Source: Clostridia bacterium (GTDB taxonomy: Bacteria > Bacillota > Clostridia > Christensenellales > Aristaeellaceae). Taken from it: a stretch of DNA of 47,287 nucleotides. Position numbers and translations under genes: made by a program. The notes beneath the pieces were generated by a model that was not told where the DNA came from, made no database searches, and saw only the letters and a list, made by a program, of their open reading frames with translations. The DNA lies in assembly GCA_017550745.1 (NCBI GenBank), contig JAFZOG010000015.1, forward strand, positions 1 through 47,287, read 5' to 3'. This document shows, one piece after another, positions 37,760 to 45,599 of the stretch (positions are counted from its first letter, which is position 1; each line of letters opens with the position of its first letter).

Positions 37760-38697
37760 TTCACGGCCTCCTGATACACCAGCTTTGCCGCGGCGATATC
37801 CTCCACGGCCAGCCCCAGGGCGTCAAACAGGGTGATTTCCGCGTCATTCTTACGCAAAGGGGCTTTCCCAAGCAGCGCCTCGCCCAGGGAGCCCACGATG
37901 TGGTTTTCCCCGATCAGGCCTTCACGCAGCGGGATCAGGTATTCGCCGCTTTCCTTCCGGCAGGCCGGGGTATGATCCGCGTACAGCCGGGAGGCGGCCA
38001 CCAGGTCGGACGCCGCTTCCCGGGTGACGGGGGAAAAGGTGCCCACGGCGTTGATGTGAGCGCCCGGCTTCACCATGGCTTTGGTCAGGTAGGCTTCTTT
38101 GGCGGGGGTCAGGGTACAGATGATATCCGCGTCCCGGACGGCGTCCTGCACGCTGTCCATGATTTCCACAGGGAGGCCGTATTTCGTTTCCGCTTCCTGC
38201 CGGAACCTTTCCGCCGCGGCCCTGCTTTGGTCGTACACCTTTACCCGTTCGATCTTCCTGACCAGCCGGATGGCGGCCAGATGGGAACGGGCCTGGGCCC
38301 CCGCGCCGATCAGCGCCAGGAGGGGGGCGTCCCTGCGGGCCAGCAGGTCGGTGGCCACGGCGGAAACGCAGCCGGTGCGTATTTCCGTGACTGAGCCCGC
38401 CTCGATCAGCGCTTTCACGGTGCAGTGCCCGCTTTCAAACAGCATCACATAGCCGATGTGGGAGGGGTACTGGGTGCCCATATTGGGCGCGTAAGCAGCG
38501 ATGACCTTCGCGCCGAAATAATCCCCCACATAAGCGGGCATAAAGCCGAAGGCGGCGGTGTTGGGCATTTTGCAGATCAGCCGCTGGGGCATGTCGCATT
38601 TTCCGGCCTCCAGATCCATCAAAGCTTTACGCATGGCGGCGATGCACCTTTCAGGGGTCAGAATGGCTCTGACCTGTTGTTCTTCGATCACCAGCAT
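37756..38697 (-). CDS. Ornithine cyclodeaminase / mu-crystallin family NAD(P)-dependent enzyme
   Basis: A 313-residue enzyme with a Rossmann fold marked by LIGAGAQARSHLAAIR and VKVYDQS, a substrate end with LICKMPNTAAFGFMPAYVG, and DIICTLTPAKEAYLT later on. The family holds ornithine cyclodeaminase, alanine dehydrogenase, cyclic ketimine (pyrroline-2-carboxylate, lanthionine-type ketimine) reductases and siderophore enzymes, which sequence alone does not separate. In this operon a ketimine or pyrroline reductase handling peptide-derived residues is plausible. The start at 38697 shares a base with the stop of the PLP gene (TGATG) and has GGAAGGAGAG upstream. The longer frame is rejected. Confidence 0.82.
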   Translation of the reverse strand: MLVIEEQQVRAILTPERCIAAMRKALMDLEAGKCDMPQRLICKMPNTAAFGFMPAYVGDYFGAKVIAAYAPNMGTQYPSHIGYVMLFESGHCTVKALIEAGSVTEIRTGCVSAVATDLLARRDAPLLALIGAGAQARSHLAAIRLVRKIERVKVYDQSRAAAERFRQEAETKYGLPVEIMDSVQDAVRDADIICTLTPAKEAYLTKAMVKPGAHINAVGTFSPVTREAASDLVAASRLYADHTPACRKESGEYLIPLREGLIGENHIVGSLGEALLGKAPLRKNDAEITLFDALGLAVEDIAAAKLVYQEAVK

Positions 38698-39869
38698 CAC
38701 GATCTCTCCTTCCAAGCATTTTCTAAATCTTTGAGCGCTTTTTCCACGCACCGGGCGGGGGAAGCGACGCACATGCGGATGAAGCCCGGCGCGCCGTAAG
38801 CGCTGCCGCCGTCCACATGAAAGAACGCCTTTTCATACAGAAAATCCAGCATTTCCCCTTCGTTTCTAAAATGGGGCCGCAGGTCCGTCCACAGCACATA
38901 GGCCCCTTCGCCGCCGTACACGCGCGCCTTGGGGAACAGCCGGGCGAAGGCCTCCCGCACCAGGCGGATGTTTTCTTCGCACACCCGGTTGGAGGCCCGC
39001 ACCCAGTCCAGCCCCTCGGGGCTGTACCCGGCCAGTACGCACTCGTAGGCCAGGGGGTCCATGCTGCCGTAGTGATCTCTGGTGCGGCGGTCTGAAAAAG
39101 CCTCCCGGAAGGCCGGGTTTGGAATCAGCAGGTTGGCGTGGTTCAAGCCGGTCAGGCCGAAGGACTTGCCCAGGGAAGTGGCGACTGCGGAAAACTCCCT
39201 TGCCTCCGGGACGGAAAGGAGGCTGGGGCAGACCCGGCCCTGATAGCAGGTATCCGCGAAGATTTCATCACAGAAGATGCGTACGCCGCGCTTTGCCGCC
39301 ATCCGGGCGATGCGGGCCAATTCTTCCGCTGTCCAGATCTGGCCGATGGGATTGTGGGGATTGCACAGCGCCATCAGCTTCACCCGGGGATCGGCCAGCG
39401 CCCTGTCCAGGGCCTCAAAATCAATCGCGTACCTGTCCGGCTGCTGAATCAGCGGGCAGGTAACCACGGGCCGGGAAAGCCTGTCCGCCGCCTGGGCAAA
39501 GCGGTTGTAAATGGGCGGCATCACCAGCAGCGCGTCCGTTTCCCCGGGGCAGAGGAGGCGGAGCATGGAGGCCAGGGCATGGATGGTACCCAGCGTCGGC
39601 ACGATCCAATCCGGCGATATGTCGACGCCCCTGCTGTTTTTCAGCCACCAGCCCACTGCCCCGCGATAGGCGTCGTCCGCCACGGTGAAGCCGAACAGCC
39701 CGTTTTCCGCCAGGCGTTTGATGGCTTCCCGGATGACCGGCGCGGTGGGATAGTCCGGCTCCGCCCCGTCAAAGCTCACGTTTCCGTGGGCCAGCACCGC
39801 ATTCGGGGTGAACATGCGCTTCAGGTTCGACGGCGGCCGGGCGACCACCGAATCAAAATCATAAGCCAT
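38697..39869 (-). CDS. PLP-dependent aminotransferase / C-S lyase, PatB/MalY type
   Basis: Fold-type I PLP enzyme of 390 residues. PLP-binding residues are visible: N170 (CNPHNPIGQIW), D201 (IFCDEIFAD) and K235 (TSLGKSFGLTGLNHAN). The start (DFDSVVARPPSNLKR) and the PDYPTAPVIREAIKR-GLFGFT stretch are typical of PatB/MalY, many of which are cystathionine beta-lyases that cleave C-S bonds to pyruvate, ammonia and a thiol, although aminotransferases occur too. It overlaps the amidohydrolase by 11 bases and the reductase by one. In context it may process sulfur or thioether residues released from peptides, which is inference. Confidence 0.85.
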   Translation of the reverse strand: MAYDFDSVVARPPSNLKRMFTPNAVLAHGNVSFDGAEPDYPTAPVIREAIKRLAENGLFGFTVADDAYRGAVGWWLKNSRGVDISPDWIVPTLGTIHALASMLRLLCPGETDALLVMPPIYNRFAQAADRLSRPVVTCPLIQQPDRYAIDFEALDRALADPRVKLMALCNPHNPIGQIWTAEELARIARMAAKRGVRIFCDEIFADTCYQGRVCPSLLSVPEAREFSAVATSLGKSFGLTGLNHANLLIPNPAFREAFSDRRTRDHYGSMDPLAYECVLAGYSPEGLDWVRASNRVCEENIRLVREAFARLFPKARVYGGEGAYVLWTDLRPHFRNEGEMLDFLYEKAFFHVDGGSAYGAPGFIRMCVASPARCVEKALKDLENAWKERS

Positions 39870-41097
39870 ACTGCACCTCAGGCATTTCCTTCTGGATTGT
39901 ACCGCCGATCAGCACCATCTTCACATTGTCCGCGCATGCGAGGGTCAGGATATCCGAAAGGGGATCCCCCTGCACCATCACCAGGTCGGCCAGTTTGCCC
40001 GCTTCCACCGTGCCGATTTCCCCCTCCCTGCGCATGAGCCTGGCGCCGTTGATGGTGCCCGCCCTGATGGCTTCCATGGGCGTATAGCCGCAGCGGGTCA
40101 GGCTGTAAAACTCCCTGCCGATTTCGCTGTAGGGGGTGTTGGGGCTGTTGGAATAATCGGTGCCCAGCGCCACGGTAATGCCGTATTGCCGCGCCAGCCG
40201 GAAGGAGCGCATGGCGGCTTCTTTGATCCCCTTGGCTTTGCGCAGCATGTGGGGCGGCAGGTCCTTCATATCGGCCAGCCCCAGCGCCACGCTCAGGGTG
40301 GTGACCAGGGGCACGCTGTTTTCCTTCATGATTTGGCAGCATTCCTCGTCCAGCATCACGCCGTGCTCCACGCATCCGATGCCCGCTTTCAGCGCCGCCT
40401 TGGTGCCCGCCGTGCCGGTGCAGTGGGCGGTCACGTAGGTGTTGTGGCGTTTGGCTTCGCCGATAATCACCTTCAGCTCTTCCTCGGAGAACTCCTGGTC
40501 GTTGTAATCGTCGATGGCGGAGGATACGCCGCCGGTGGCGCAGATTTTGATAAACTCCGCCCCTTCCCGGAACTGCTGCCGCACGCCCCGGTAGCAGTCC
40601 TCCGGGCCGTCCATCATAAAGCCGGTCAGGTCTTCCCGGTTGCACTGGGCCACGGGCCTGGTCACGTCAAAATCGCAGTGGCCGGAAGAGATACTCAGCA
40701 CCCTGCCGCCCACCATGATCCGGGGCCCCTTGATATTGCCCTTGCCGATGGCGTCCCGCAGGGCGCGGCCAAAGGCGCTCATATCCCGAACGCCCGTCAC
40801 GCCGGCGTCTACCAGATCGGATAAATCCCTTACGACGGTCAGCAGGAGATCATAGGGCGTTTCGCCGCTGCGGTGGACGCTTTCCGTGCCGGTCAGGTGG
40901 GCGTGGGCGTCGATAAAGCCCGGCAGGATCGTGGCGTTTTCACAGGTATATACGGCGGCGTTTGCCGGGAGGGCGGCGTTTTCCCTGGGACCCGCGTAAA
41001 CGATCTTCTCGCCTTCGATGATCACCGCGCCGTTTTCAACCGGCTTTTCAGCCACGGAATCAATGATCCGGCCCAGCAAAACCTTGACTTCATTCAT
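39859..41097 (-). CDS. Prolidase-like metal-dependent amidohydrolase
   Basis: Amidohydrolase-superfamily enzyme of 412 residues. The binuclear metal site is readable: H65 and H67 (DAHAHL), the bridging carboxylated lysine K184 (FIKICATGG), H225 (VTAHCTG), H245 (VEHGVM) and D314 (GTDYSN). The overall form matches the imidazolonepropionase-like / Xaa-Pro and Xaa-Arg/Lys dipeptidase group, which cleaves dipeptides in the cytosol. No signal peptide. It is second in the minus-strand operon, 16 bases after the S10 gene, with GAGGGGG upstream of the ATG. A cyclic amide hydrolase role is the main alternative. Confidence 0.85.
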   Translation of the reverse strand: MNEVKVLLGRIIDSVAEKPVENGAVIIEGEKIVYAGPRENAALPANAAVYTCENATILPGFIDAHAHLTGTESVHRSGETPYDLLLTVVRDLSDLVDAGVTGVRDMSAFGRALRDAIGKGNIKGPRIMVGGRVLSISSGHCDFDVTRPVAQCNREDLTGFMMDGPEDCYRGVRQQFREGAEFIKICATGGVSSAIDDYNDQEFSEEELKVIIGEAKRHNTYVTAHCTGTAGTKAALKAGIGCVEHGVMLDEECCQIMKENSVPLVTTLSVALGLADMKDLPPHMLRKAKGIKEAAMRSFRLARQYGITVALGTDYSNSPNTPYSEIGREFYSLTRCGYTPMEAIRAGTINGARLMRREGEIGTVEAGKLADLVMVQGDPLSDILTLACADNVKMVLIGGTIQKEMPEVQYGL

Positions 41098-41113
41098 GGG
41101 ACTTCCCCCTCTC

Positions 41114-42505
41114 TCACGCTTCGATCATCTTTCGCACGTCGGCAAGGAACTGTTCCTTCCCTTCCGGGCTGGAATACACGCCGTGGCCTCCCGGATATTC
41201 CCGCGCGAGGACGCGCTCCTTCGGCAGCCCCGCGTGGGAAATGAGATACCGGGTGTATCCCGCGTGGGTGCACAGGTCGTACAGGCCGGAGGCAAACAGC
41301 GCCTGCATGTCCGGCGTACGCTCCATGCCGTCCCGGAGGCAGTCCAGATGGGTTTTCCTGTATTCCCCCACGTCCTCGGTTTCCATGCTGAACTGGACAT
41401 TCACATTGATGTTGCCCGTGTAGTAGAGCCGGGCGGCGTCCACGCCGAGGGCGGGCAGCAGCAGCCCGTTCATCACCTGCAGGGGGACGTTATCGCTGCC
41501 CAGCAGGCGATAGGCCGCGTCCGCCGGGGTCTTCATCCGCGCGTCGTACAGGTCCAGGGTATAGCCTGGCAGCGCCTGTTTCTGGAAATCCTCGGCGCTC
41601 AGAACCCTTAGGCCGGTGCGCAGGAAATACGCTTTCGGCATGCCGGTGTACTTTTCCAGCAGCTTCGCGCAGCGCTGCTTTTCCTCCGGAGAAACCCCGT
41701 CGCCCGCGTACAGCGCCACCAGCAGCCGGGTCCTGGCGAAATCGCAGGCGGCTTGCACAAATTCCGCCTGGCCGCAGGGCTTTTCGTCCATATGATACCA
41801 ATGGGTGGCGGCCATGGCGGGCATCATGGAAAGGGAAAGATCCAGCCGGCTTTCTTCCACCGCCAGGCCGATCAGCACCGCGCCTTTGACCGGGATCCCC
41901 GGCACCATCCGGCTTTCGGAATAAGGGCTGCGCCCCAGCTCCGCGATCACCCGGCAGGCCCGCACCGTGCCGTAGCTTTCGCCGGTGATATAGATGGGGC
42001 TGTTCCAGCGCTGGCGCCGCCGCAGCCATTCGATGATCAGAAAGGCCGCGCTGCGGGCGTCCCCGTCCACGCAATAATACTTCTTCGCTTTCTCCGGGTT
42101 CAAAAGCCGCGACAGGCCCACCCCCACGGGATCGACAAACACCAGGTCGCATACGTCCAGCAGGCAGTCCGGGTTTTCCGTAAGGCCAAAGGCCATGGCC
42201 CCGTTTCCGTCCCGCTTGATCAGCCAGGGGCCGAAGCATTCCAGATGCAGGATGGAGGTGGCGGAGCCGGGGCCCCCGTTCCACAGGAACATGACCGGGC
42301 GCGATTCATTTTTCGGCCGATGCGCCAGGTAGGAGATGGAAAACAGAGCCGCCTCCGGCTCGCCGTCCGGGCCGCGGAACACGAAGTCCTCCGATATGCT
42401 CGTGAACTGCACAAGGCCGCGCCTGAGCAGGATTTCATGCTGCCGCTCATAGCAGCCGGGAGTAAAATCCTCTGTGGAGAAGGGTTCGGGAAGGGAATGG
42501 CTCAT
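41114..42505 (-). CDS. S10 family serine carboxypeptidase, cytoplasmic form
   Basis: First gene of the minus-strand operon, 463 residues. The S10 hallmarks are FLWNGGPGSAT (about 95-105), the nucleophile S177 (ITGESYGT), D410 (GLYDLC) and H441 (GGHGVYS). S10 enzymes remove C-terminal residues, some preferring proline at the penultimate site. Eukaryotic members are lysosomal or secreted, whereas this one has no signal peptide. The start at 42505 follows GAGGAGG; the frame extended to 42631 is rejected. Upstream 42506-42671 has no recognised gene, and I could not place a convincing promoter. Confidence 0.87.
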   Translation of the reverse strand: MSHSLPEPFSTEDFTPGCYERQHEILLRRGLVQFTSISEDFVFRGPDGEPEAALFSISYLAHRPKNESRPVMFLWNGGPGSATSILHLECFGPWLIKRDGNGAMAFGLTENPDCLLDVCDLVFVDPVGVGLSRLLNPEKAKKYYCVDGDARSAAFLIIEWLRRRQRWNSPIYITGESYGTVRACRVIAELGRSPYSESRMVPGIPVKGAVLIGLAVEESRLDLSLSMMPAMAATHWYHMDEKPCGQAEFVQAACDFARTRLLVALYAGDGVSPEEKQRCAKLLEKYTGMPKAYFLRTGLRVLSAEDFQKQALPGYTLDLYDARMKTPADAAYRLLGSDNVPLQVMNGLLLPALGVDAARLYYTGNINVNVQFSMETEDVGEYRKTHLDCLRDGMERTPDMQALFASGLYDLCTHAGYTRYLISHAGLPKERVLAREYPGGHGVYSSPEGKEQFLADVRKMIEA

Positions 42506-42671
42506 ACAGCGCCTCCTCTTGTATTTTCGGCGGTACATTGCTTTTCGCCGCTGATAGATGGCGGGTTCTTCGCTTTGAATCCGGCTCTTCGCCCTCTCTT
42601 GATTCGCCGTCGCATTTGCGCCTCCCTGCATGTATCTGGAATAATCACGAAATTTTCAGGAAGATCCGGCG

Positions 42672-42990
42672 CGTTACGATTCAGGTATTCCTGGGGGAAC
42701 CGCTCTTTGGTGCCCAAAGAGCGGTTCCCCCAGCTCCGCAGCCTCAAAAGCCGCAAGTCCGCTTCATGCGGACATTGCTCGTTTCGGCTGATCTCACCGT
42801 CGATGAGATTTCCGCCACAGGCGGTCATCGACGGTTCGTCCCCTTCCGAGAAAAGCTATAAGAGGGAAAAGACTTTTATTGTAAGAAAAAACTTACGGTG
42901 TTTGTTTTATGGCTTTCTTGGAAAGGGGGCTGGGGGAAACCATTCTTTGACCGTCAAAGAATGGTTTCCCCCAGATATGTGAATGAAAAC
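42672..42990. repeat. Bipartite palindromic dispersed repeat, copy 2 (with insert)
   Basis: Same order and orientation as copy 1 at 3546-3777. CGTTACGATTCA leads into a perfect hairpin with 20-base arms identical to copy 1 (42691-42710, 42714-42733), followed by the GGCTTTCTTGGAAAGG middle and a second perfect hairpin with 21-base arms (42930-42950, 42954-42974) starting CTGGGGGAAACC. It ends CAGATATGTGAATGAAAAC. About 108 bases (42734-42841) between the first hairpin and the middle are absent from copy 1. The element fills the gap between the S10 operon and the amino acid transporter promoter. Confidence 0.85.
42796..42835. other. Nested hairpin inside the insert of repeat copy 2
   Basis: An outer 11-base stem ACCGTCGATGA (42796-42806) and TCATCGACGGT (42825-42835) encloses an inner stem CCGCC-ACA-GGCGG (42812-42824). 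No T-tract follows. Another hairpin, GTCCGC-TTCAT-GCGGAC, lies just before it. The insert looks like a second structured module, perhaps a second repeat family. Confidence 0.6.
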
Positions 42991-43031
42991 TCTGGCGCTT
43001 TATTCAAGTAGCATAATATCATAATATTGCA

Positions 43032-43060
43032 TTGACACGAAGAAAAAAAGCGTGTATAAT
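43032..43060 (+). promoter_or_regulatory. Consensus sigma-A promoter of the amino acid transporter
   Basis: TTGACA (43032-43037) and TATAAT (43055-43060) match consensus exactly at 17-base spacing, with TG just before the -10. Transcription should start near 43067, giving a short leader ahead of CGGAGG and the binding-protein ATG at 43094. Confidence 0.85.
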
Positions 43061-43093
43061 TTTCACCGAAATAAAGAAACGGAGGCAATTCGT

Positions 43094-43906
43094 ATGAAGA
43101 AAACGATGGCAATCGCACTGGTTCTGATCATGATGATGAGCGTGGTGTGCGTGGCGCATGCCGATATGCTGTCCGACATTCAGGCCAAAGGCGTGCTGGT
43201 GCTGGGCGCGAACATTGAATTCCCGCCTTATGAATTCTACTGGACCAACCCGGAAACCGGAGCGGAAGAAATCGCGGGCTTTGATATGGATCTGGCCCGG
43301 GGCATCGCCCAGCAGCTGGGCGTGGAACTGCAGATCAACGACCAGGCCTTCTCCGGCCTGGTGACCGCTTTGAGCATCGGCGAAATGGACATGGTCATTT
43401 CCGGCCTGGCCATCAAGCCGGAACGCCTGGAAGTGGTGGACTTTTCCGATCCTTACTTCTCCGGCGAGCAGATCCTGCTGGTGCGCGCGGAGGATTACGA
43501 CAAATATCTGACCGCCGAAGACCTGGCCGGCAAGAAGGTGGGCGCGCAGCTGGGTTCCCTGCAGCAGGGCATTCTGGAAAGCCAGTTTGCCAAGTCTGAG
43601 CCCCTGCTGCTGGACAAGCCCTCCGTGCTGGCCCTGGAACTGATGCAGGGCAACATCGACGGCTGGCTGATCACTGACCTGGTCGCCATGCAGTACATGG
43701 TGGTGTATCCCGATATGTTCCAGATCAGCCAGGTGCCCGTGGATTATGACAGCTCGGCCGGTATCGGCGTAGCCGTTACCAAGGGCGACAACGCTTCCCT
43801 GCTGGAAATCGTCAATCAATACATCGCGCAGGTTCACGCGGACGGCACCTGGGACGCCTGGATGGCGGACGCTGTGGCGAAAAGCGCCTCTTTGCTCAGC
43901 GAATAA
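43094..43906 (+). CDS. Polar amino acid ABC transporter, substrate-binding protein
   Basis: Family 3 (SBP_bac_3) binding protein of 270 residues for an amino acid. A type I signal peptide (MKKTMAIALVLIMMMSVVCVAHA, cleavage before DML) is present; the Cys in SVVC does not fit a lipobox. The two-lobed domain shows GVLVLGANIEFPPYEFYW, AGFDMDLARGIAQQLGVEL, FSGLVTALSIGEMDMVISG, and the ligand-contact segment DFSDPYFSGEQILL. The permease and ATPase follow downstream. The start at 43094 follows GGAGG; the longer frame overlaps the promoter. Substrate cannot be read from sequence; glutamine, cystine or an opine-like residue are possible. Confidence 0.9.
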   Translation: MKKTMAIALVLIMMMSVVCVAHADMLSDIQAKGVLVLGANIEFPPYEFYWTNPETGAEEIAGFDMDLARGIAQQLGVELQINDQAFSGLVTALSIGEMDMVISGLAIKPERLEVVDFSDPYFSGEQILLVRAEDYDKYLTAEDLAGKKVGAQLGSLQQGILESQFAKSEPLLLDKPSVLALELMQGNIDGWLITDLVAMQYMVVYPDMFQISQVPVDYDSSAGIGVAVTKGDNASLLEIVNQYIAQVHADGTWDAWMADAVAKSASLLSE

Positions 43907-44007
43907 TATCATTTTACGCAGATAAGCCGGCAGCCAGTGATAAGCGAGAATAAACGCAAATTGGCAAAAAGGCGGAAAACCTTTAGGGCTTTCCCGGAAG
44001 GAGGTCT

Positions 44008-44047
44008 GGGTGAAACCGCTCTTTGGCTTCCAAAAGAGCGGTTTCCC
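44008..44047. repeat. Truncated relative of the dispersed repeat, intercistronic hairpin
   Basis: GAAACCGCTCTTTGG (44012-44026) pairs with CCAAAAGAGCGGTTTC (44030-44045) with one bulge. The preceding GGGCTTTCCCGGAAGG echoes the GGCTTTCTTGGAAAGG middle of the full copies. It stands in the 230-base gap between the binding protein and the permease; I see nothing else in 43907-44136. It may serve as an mRNA-stabilising hairpin like the one between oppA and oppB. Confidence 0.6.
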
Positions 44048-44136
44048 TAAGAAAACTCCTCCGTTCGGTTCGGTTCAGGGAATGTGAGCGCGGTCTTGCA
44101 TTCCCTTATTCACTTACAGGGGAGGAATCGCGGGCG

Positions 44137-44814
44137 ATGATCAGCTTTCCGAAAATATGGGAAATCCTGACGACAAAATTCAGCGTGTTCATGCAGGGTG
44201 TTGGCACAACGATGGAGCTGGCCTTTTTCACAGTGCTGCTGGGTTCGCTGCTGGGGCTGGTGGTGGCGGTGTTCCGCAAAACGCCCTTTTTGCCCATGCG
44301 CTGGCTGATGAACGCGTATGTTGCGTTCATCCGGGGCACGCCCCTGCTGGTGCAGGTGCTGATGGTGGTGTACGGCCTGCCGCAATTGGGGCTGCGGCTG
44401 CCGCGCATGACGCTGTGCATCATCGCGCTGGTCATCAATTCCGGCGCTTACATGGCGGAGCTGATCCGGGCGGGGCTGCAGTCCGTGGAAAAGGGGCAGG
44501 AGGAAGCGGCGGATTCTCTGGGCATGAGCGCTTATCAGAAAATGCGCTATATCATTCTGCCCCAGGCCATCAAGGTGACCCTGCCCGCCATGGGCAATGA
44601 GTTCATTGCGATCATCAAGGAATCCTCCGTGCTGTATGCCGTGGGGGTGTATGAACTGACCTATCAGGCCAACAAGCTGGCCTCGGTCAATTACCGCTAT
44701 CTGGAAACCCTGATCGTCGCGGCCCTGATCTACTTTGTGCTCACCTATACCATGAGCAAGCTGCTCGCCCTGGTCGAAAGGAGGATGCGCCGCAGTGAAA
44801 ACAGTGTCGCTTGA
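44137..44814 (+). CDS. Polar amino acid ABC transporter permease (HisM/GlnP type)
   Basis: A 225-residue membrane protein with about five helices. The N-terminal [19 protein letters not shown] and the [20 protein letters not shown] segment are typical of HisM/GlnP permeases; the EAA loop lies at [24 protein letters not shown]. The start at 44137 follows GGGGAGG, while the longer frame runs through the repeat hairpin. A single permease gene implies a homodimeric channel. The ATPase start codon lies 20 bases inside this gene. Confidence 0.92.
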   Translation: MISFPKIWEILTTKFSVFMQGVGTTMELAFFTVLLGSLLGLVVAVFRKTPFLPMRWLMNAYVAFIRGTPLLVQVLMVVYGLPQLGLRLPRMTLCIIALVINSGAYMAELIRAGLQSVEKGQEEAADSLGMSAYQKMRYIILPQAIKVTLPAMGNEFIAIIKESSVLYAVGVYELTYQANKLASVNYRYLETLIVAALIYFVLTYTMSKLLALVERRMRRSENSVA

Positions 44815-45580
44815 TAAGATTCCCGTCGTCGATTCCGGTTCATCCGCCGAATTGATCATGCAGGTGCGGGGATTATACAAGGATTTTGGAAAACTGGAGG
44901 TGCTCAAGGGCATCAGCCTCAACGTGCATAAGAGCGACGTGCTGGTGCTGATCGGCCCCTCCGGCAGCGGGAAATCCACCCTGCTGCGCTCTGTGAACCT
45001 GCTGGAAAAGCCCACGGCGGGCAGCGTGCTGTTTCAGCAGCAGGATCTGACGAGGCTTAAGAAAAAGGAGCTGTGCGTCCATCGGGAAGAAATGGGCATG
45101 GTGTTTCAACAGTTCAATCTGTTCCCCCATATGAAGGTGAAGGACAACATCACCATCTCTCCCCGCAAGGTAAAGGGCGTTTCCAAGGAAGAAGCGGAGG
45201 AAAAGGCCCGGGACCTGCTCAAGCGGGTGGGCCTGCTGGACAAATGGGACGAGTATCCAAACAAGCTCTCCGGCGGGCAGAAGCAGCGGGTTGCCATCGT
45301 GCGCGCTTTGGCTATGGACCCGGTGATGATGCTGTTTGACGAGCCCACCAGCGCCCTGGACCCTGAAATGGTGGGCGAGGTGCTGGACGTGATGAAATCC
45401 CTGGCCGGCGACGGCATGACCATGCTGGTGGTCACTCATGAAATGCGCTTTGCCCGCCAGGTGGCCAATTACGTGCTGTTCATCGACGAGGGCCGGATCG
45501 TGGAGGCGGGCACGCCCGACCAGATTTTTGACCATCCCCGGATGGACAGGACCAAGGATTTTCTGAGCAAGGTGCTGTAA
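44795..45580 (+). CDS. Polar amino acid ABC transporter ATPase (GlnQ type)
   Basis: ATP-binding protein of 261 residues. It has Walker [11 protein letters not shown]-loop [11 protein letters not shown], signature [19 protein letters not shown] (with Val where Ala is usual in AIARAL), Walker [14 protein letters not shown] and switch VTHEM. About 20 extra residues precede the core. The start is GTG with AGGAGG 11 bases upstream and overlaps the permease gene, so the two are coupled. Confidence 0.93.
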   Translation: MKTVSLDKIPVVDSGSSAELIMQVRGLYKDFGKLEVLKGISLNVHKSDVLVLIGPSGSGKSTLLRSVNLLEKPTAGSVLFQQQDLTRLKKKELCVHREEMGMVFQQFNLFPHMKVKDNITISPRKVKGVSKEEAEEKARDLLKRVGLLDKWDEYPNKLSGGQKQRVAIVRALAMDPVMMLFDEPTSALDPEMVGEVLDVMKSLAGDGMTMLVVTHEMRFARQVANYVLFIDEGRIVEAGTPDQIFDHPRMDRTKDFLSKVL

Positions 45581-45599
45581 AAAGGAGGAAATGGAATAG

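Noticed and set aside
42502-42828. A 108-residue minus-strand frame crossing repeat copy 2
   Set aside because: It is made of the hairpin arms and repeat insert translated through; no ribosome site. Treated as repeat DNA.
43052-43093. An upstream in-frame start that would extend the amino acid-binding protein by 14 residues
   Set aside because: It overlaps the -10 box of the consensus promoter and would put charged residues ahead of the signal peptide.
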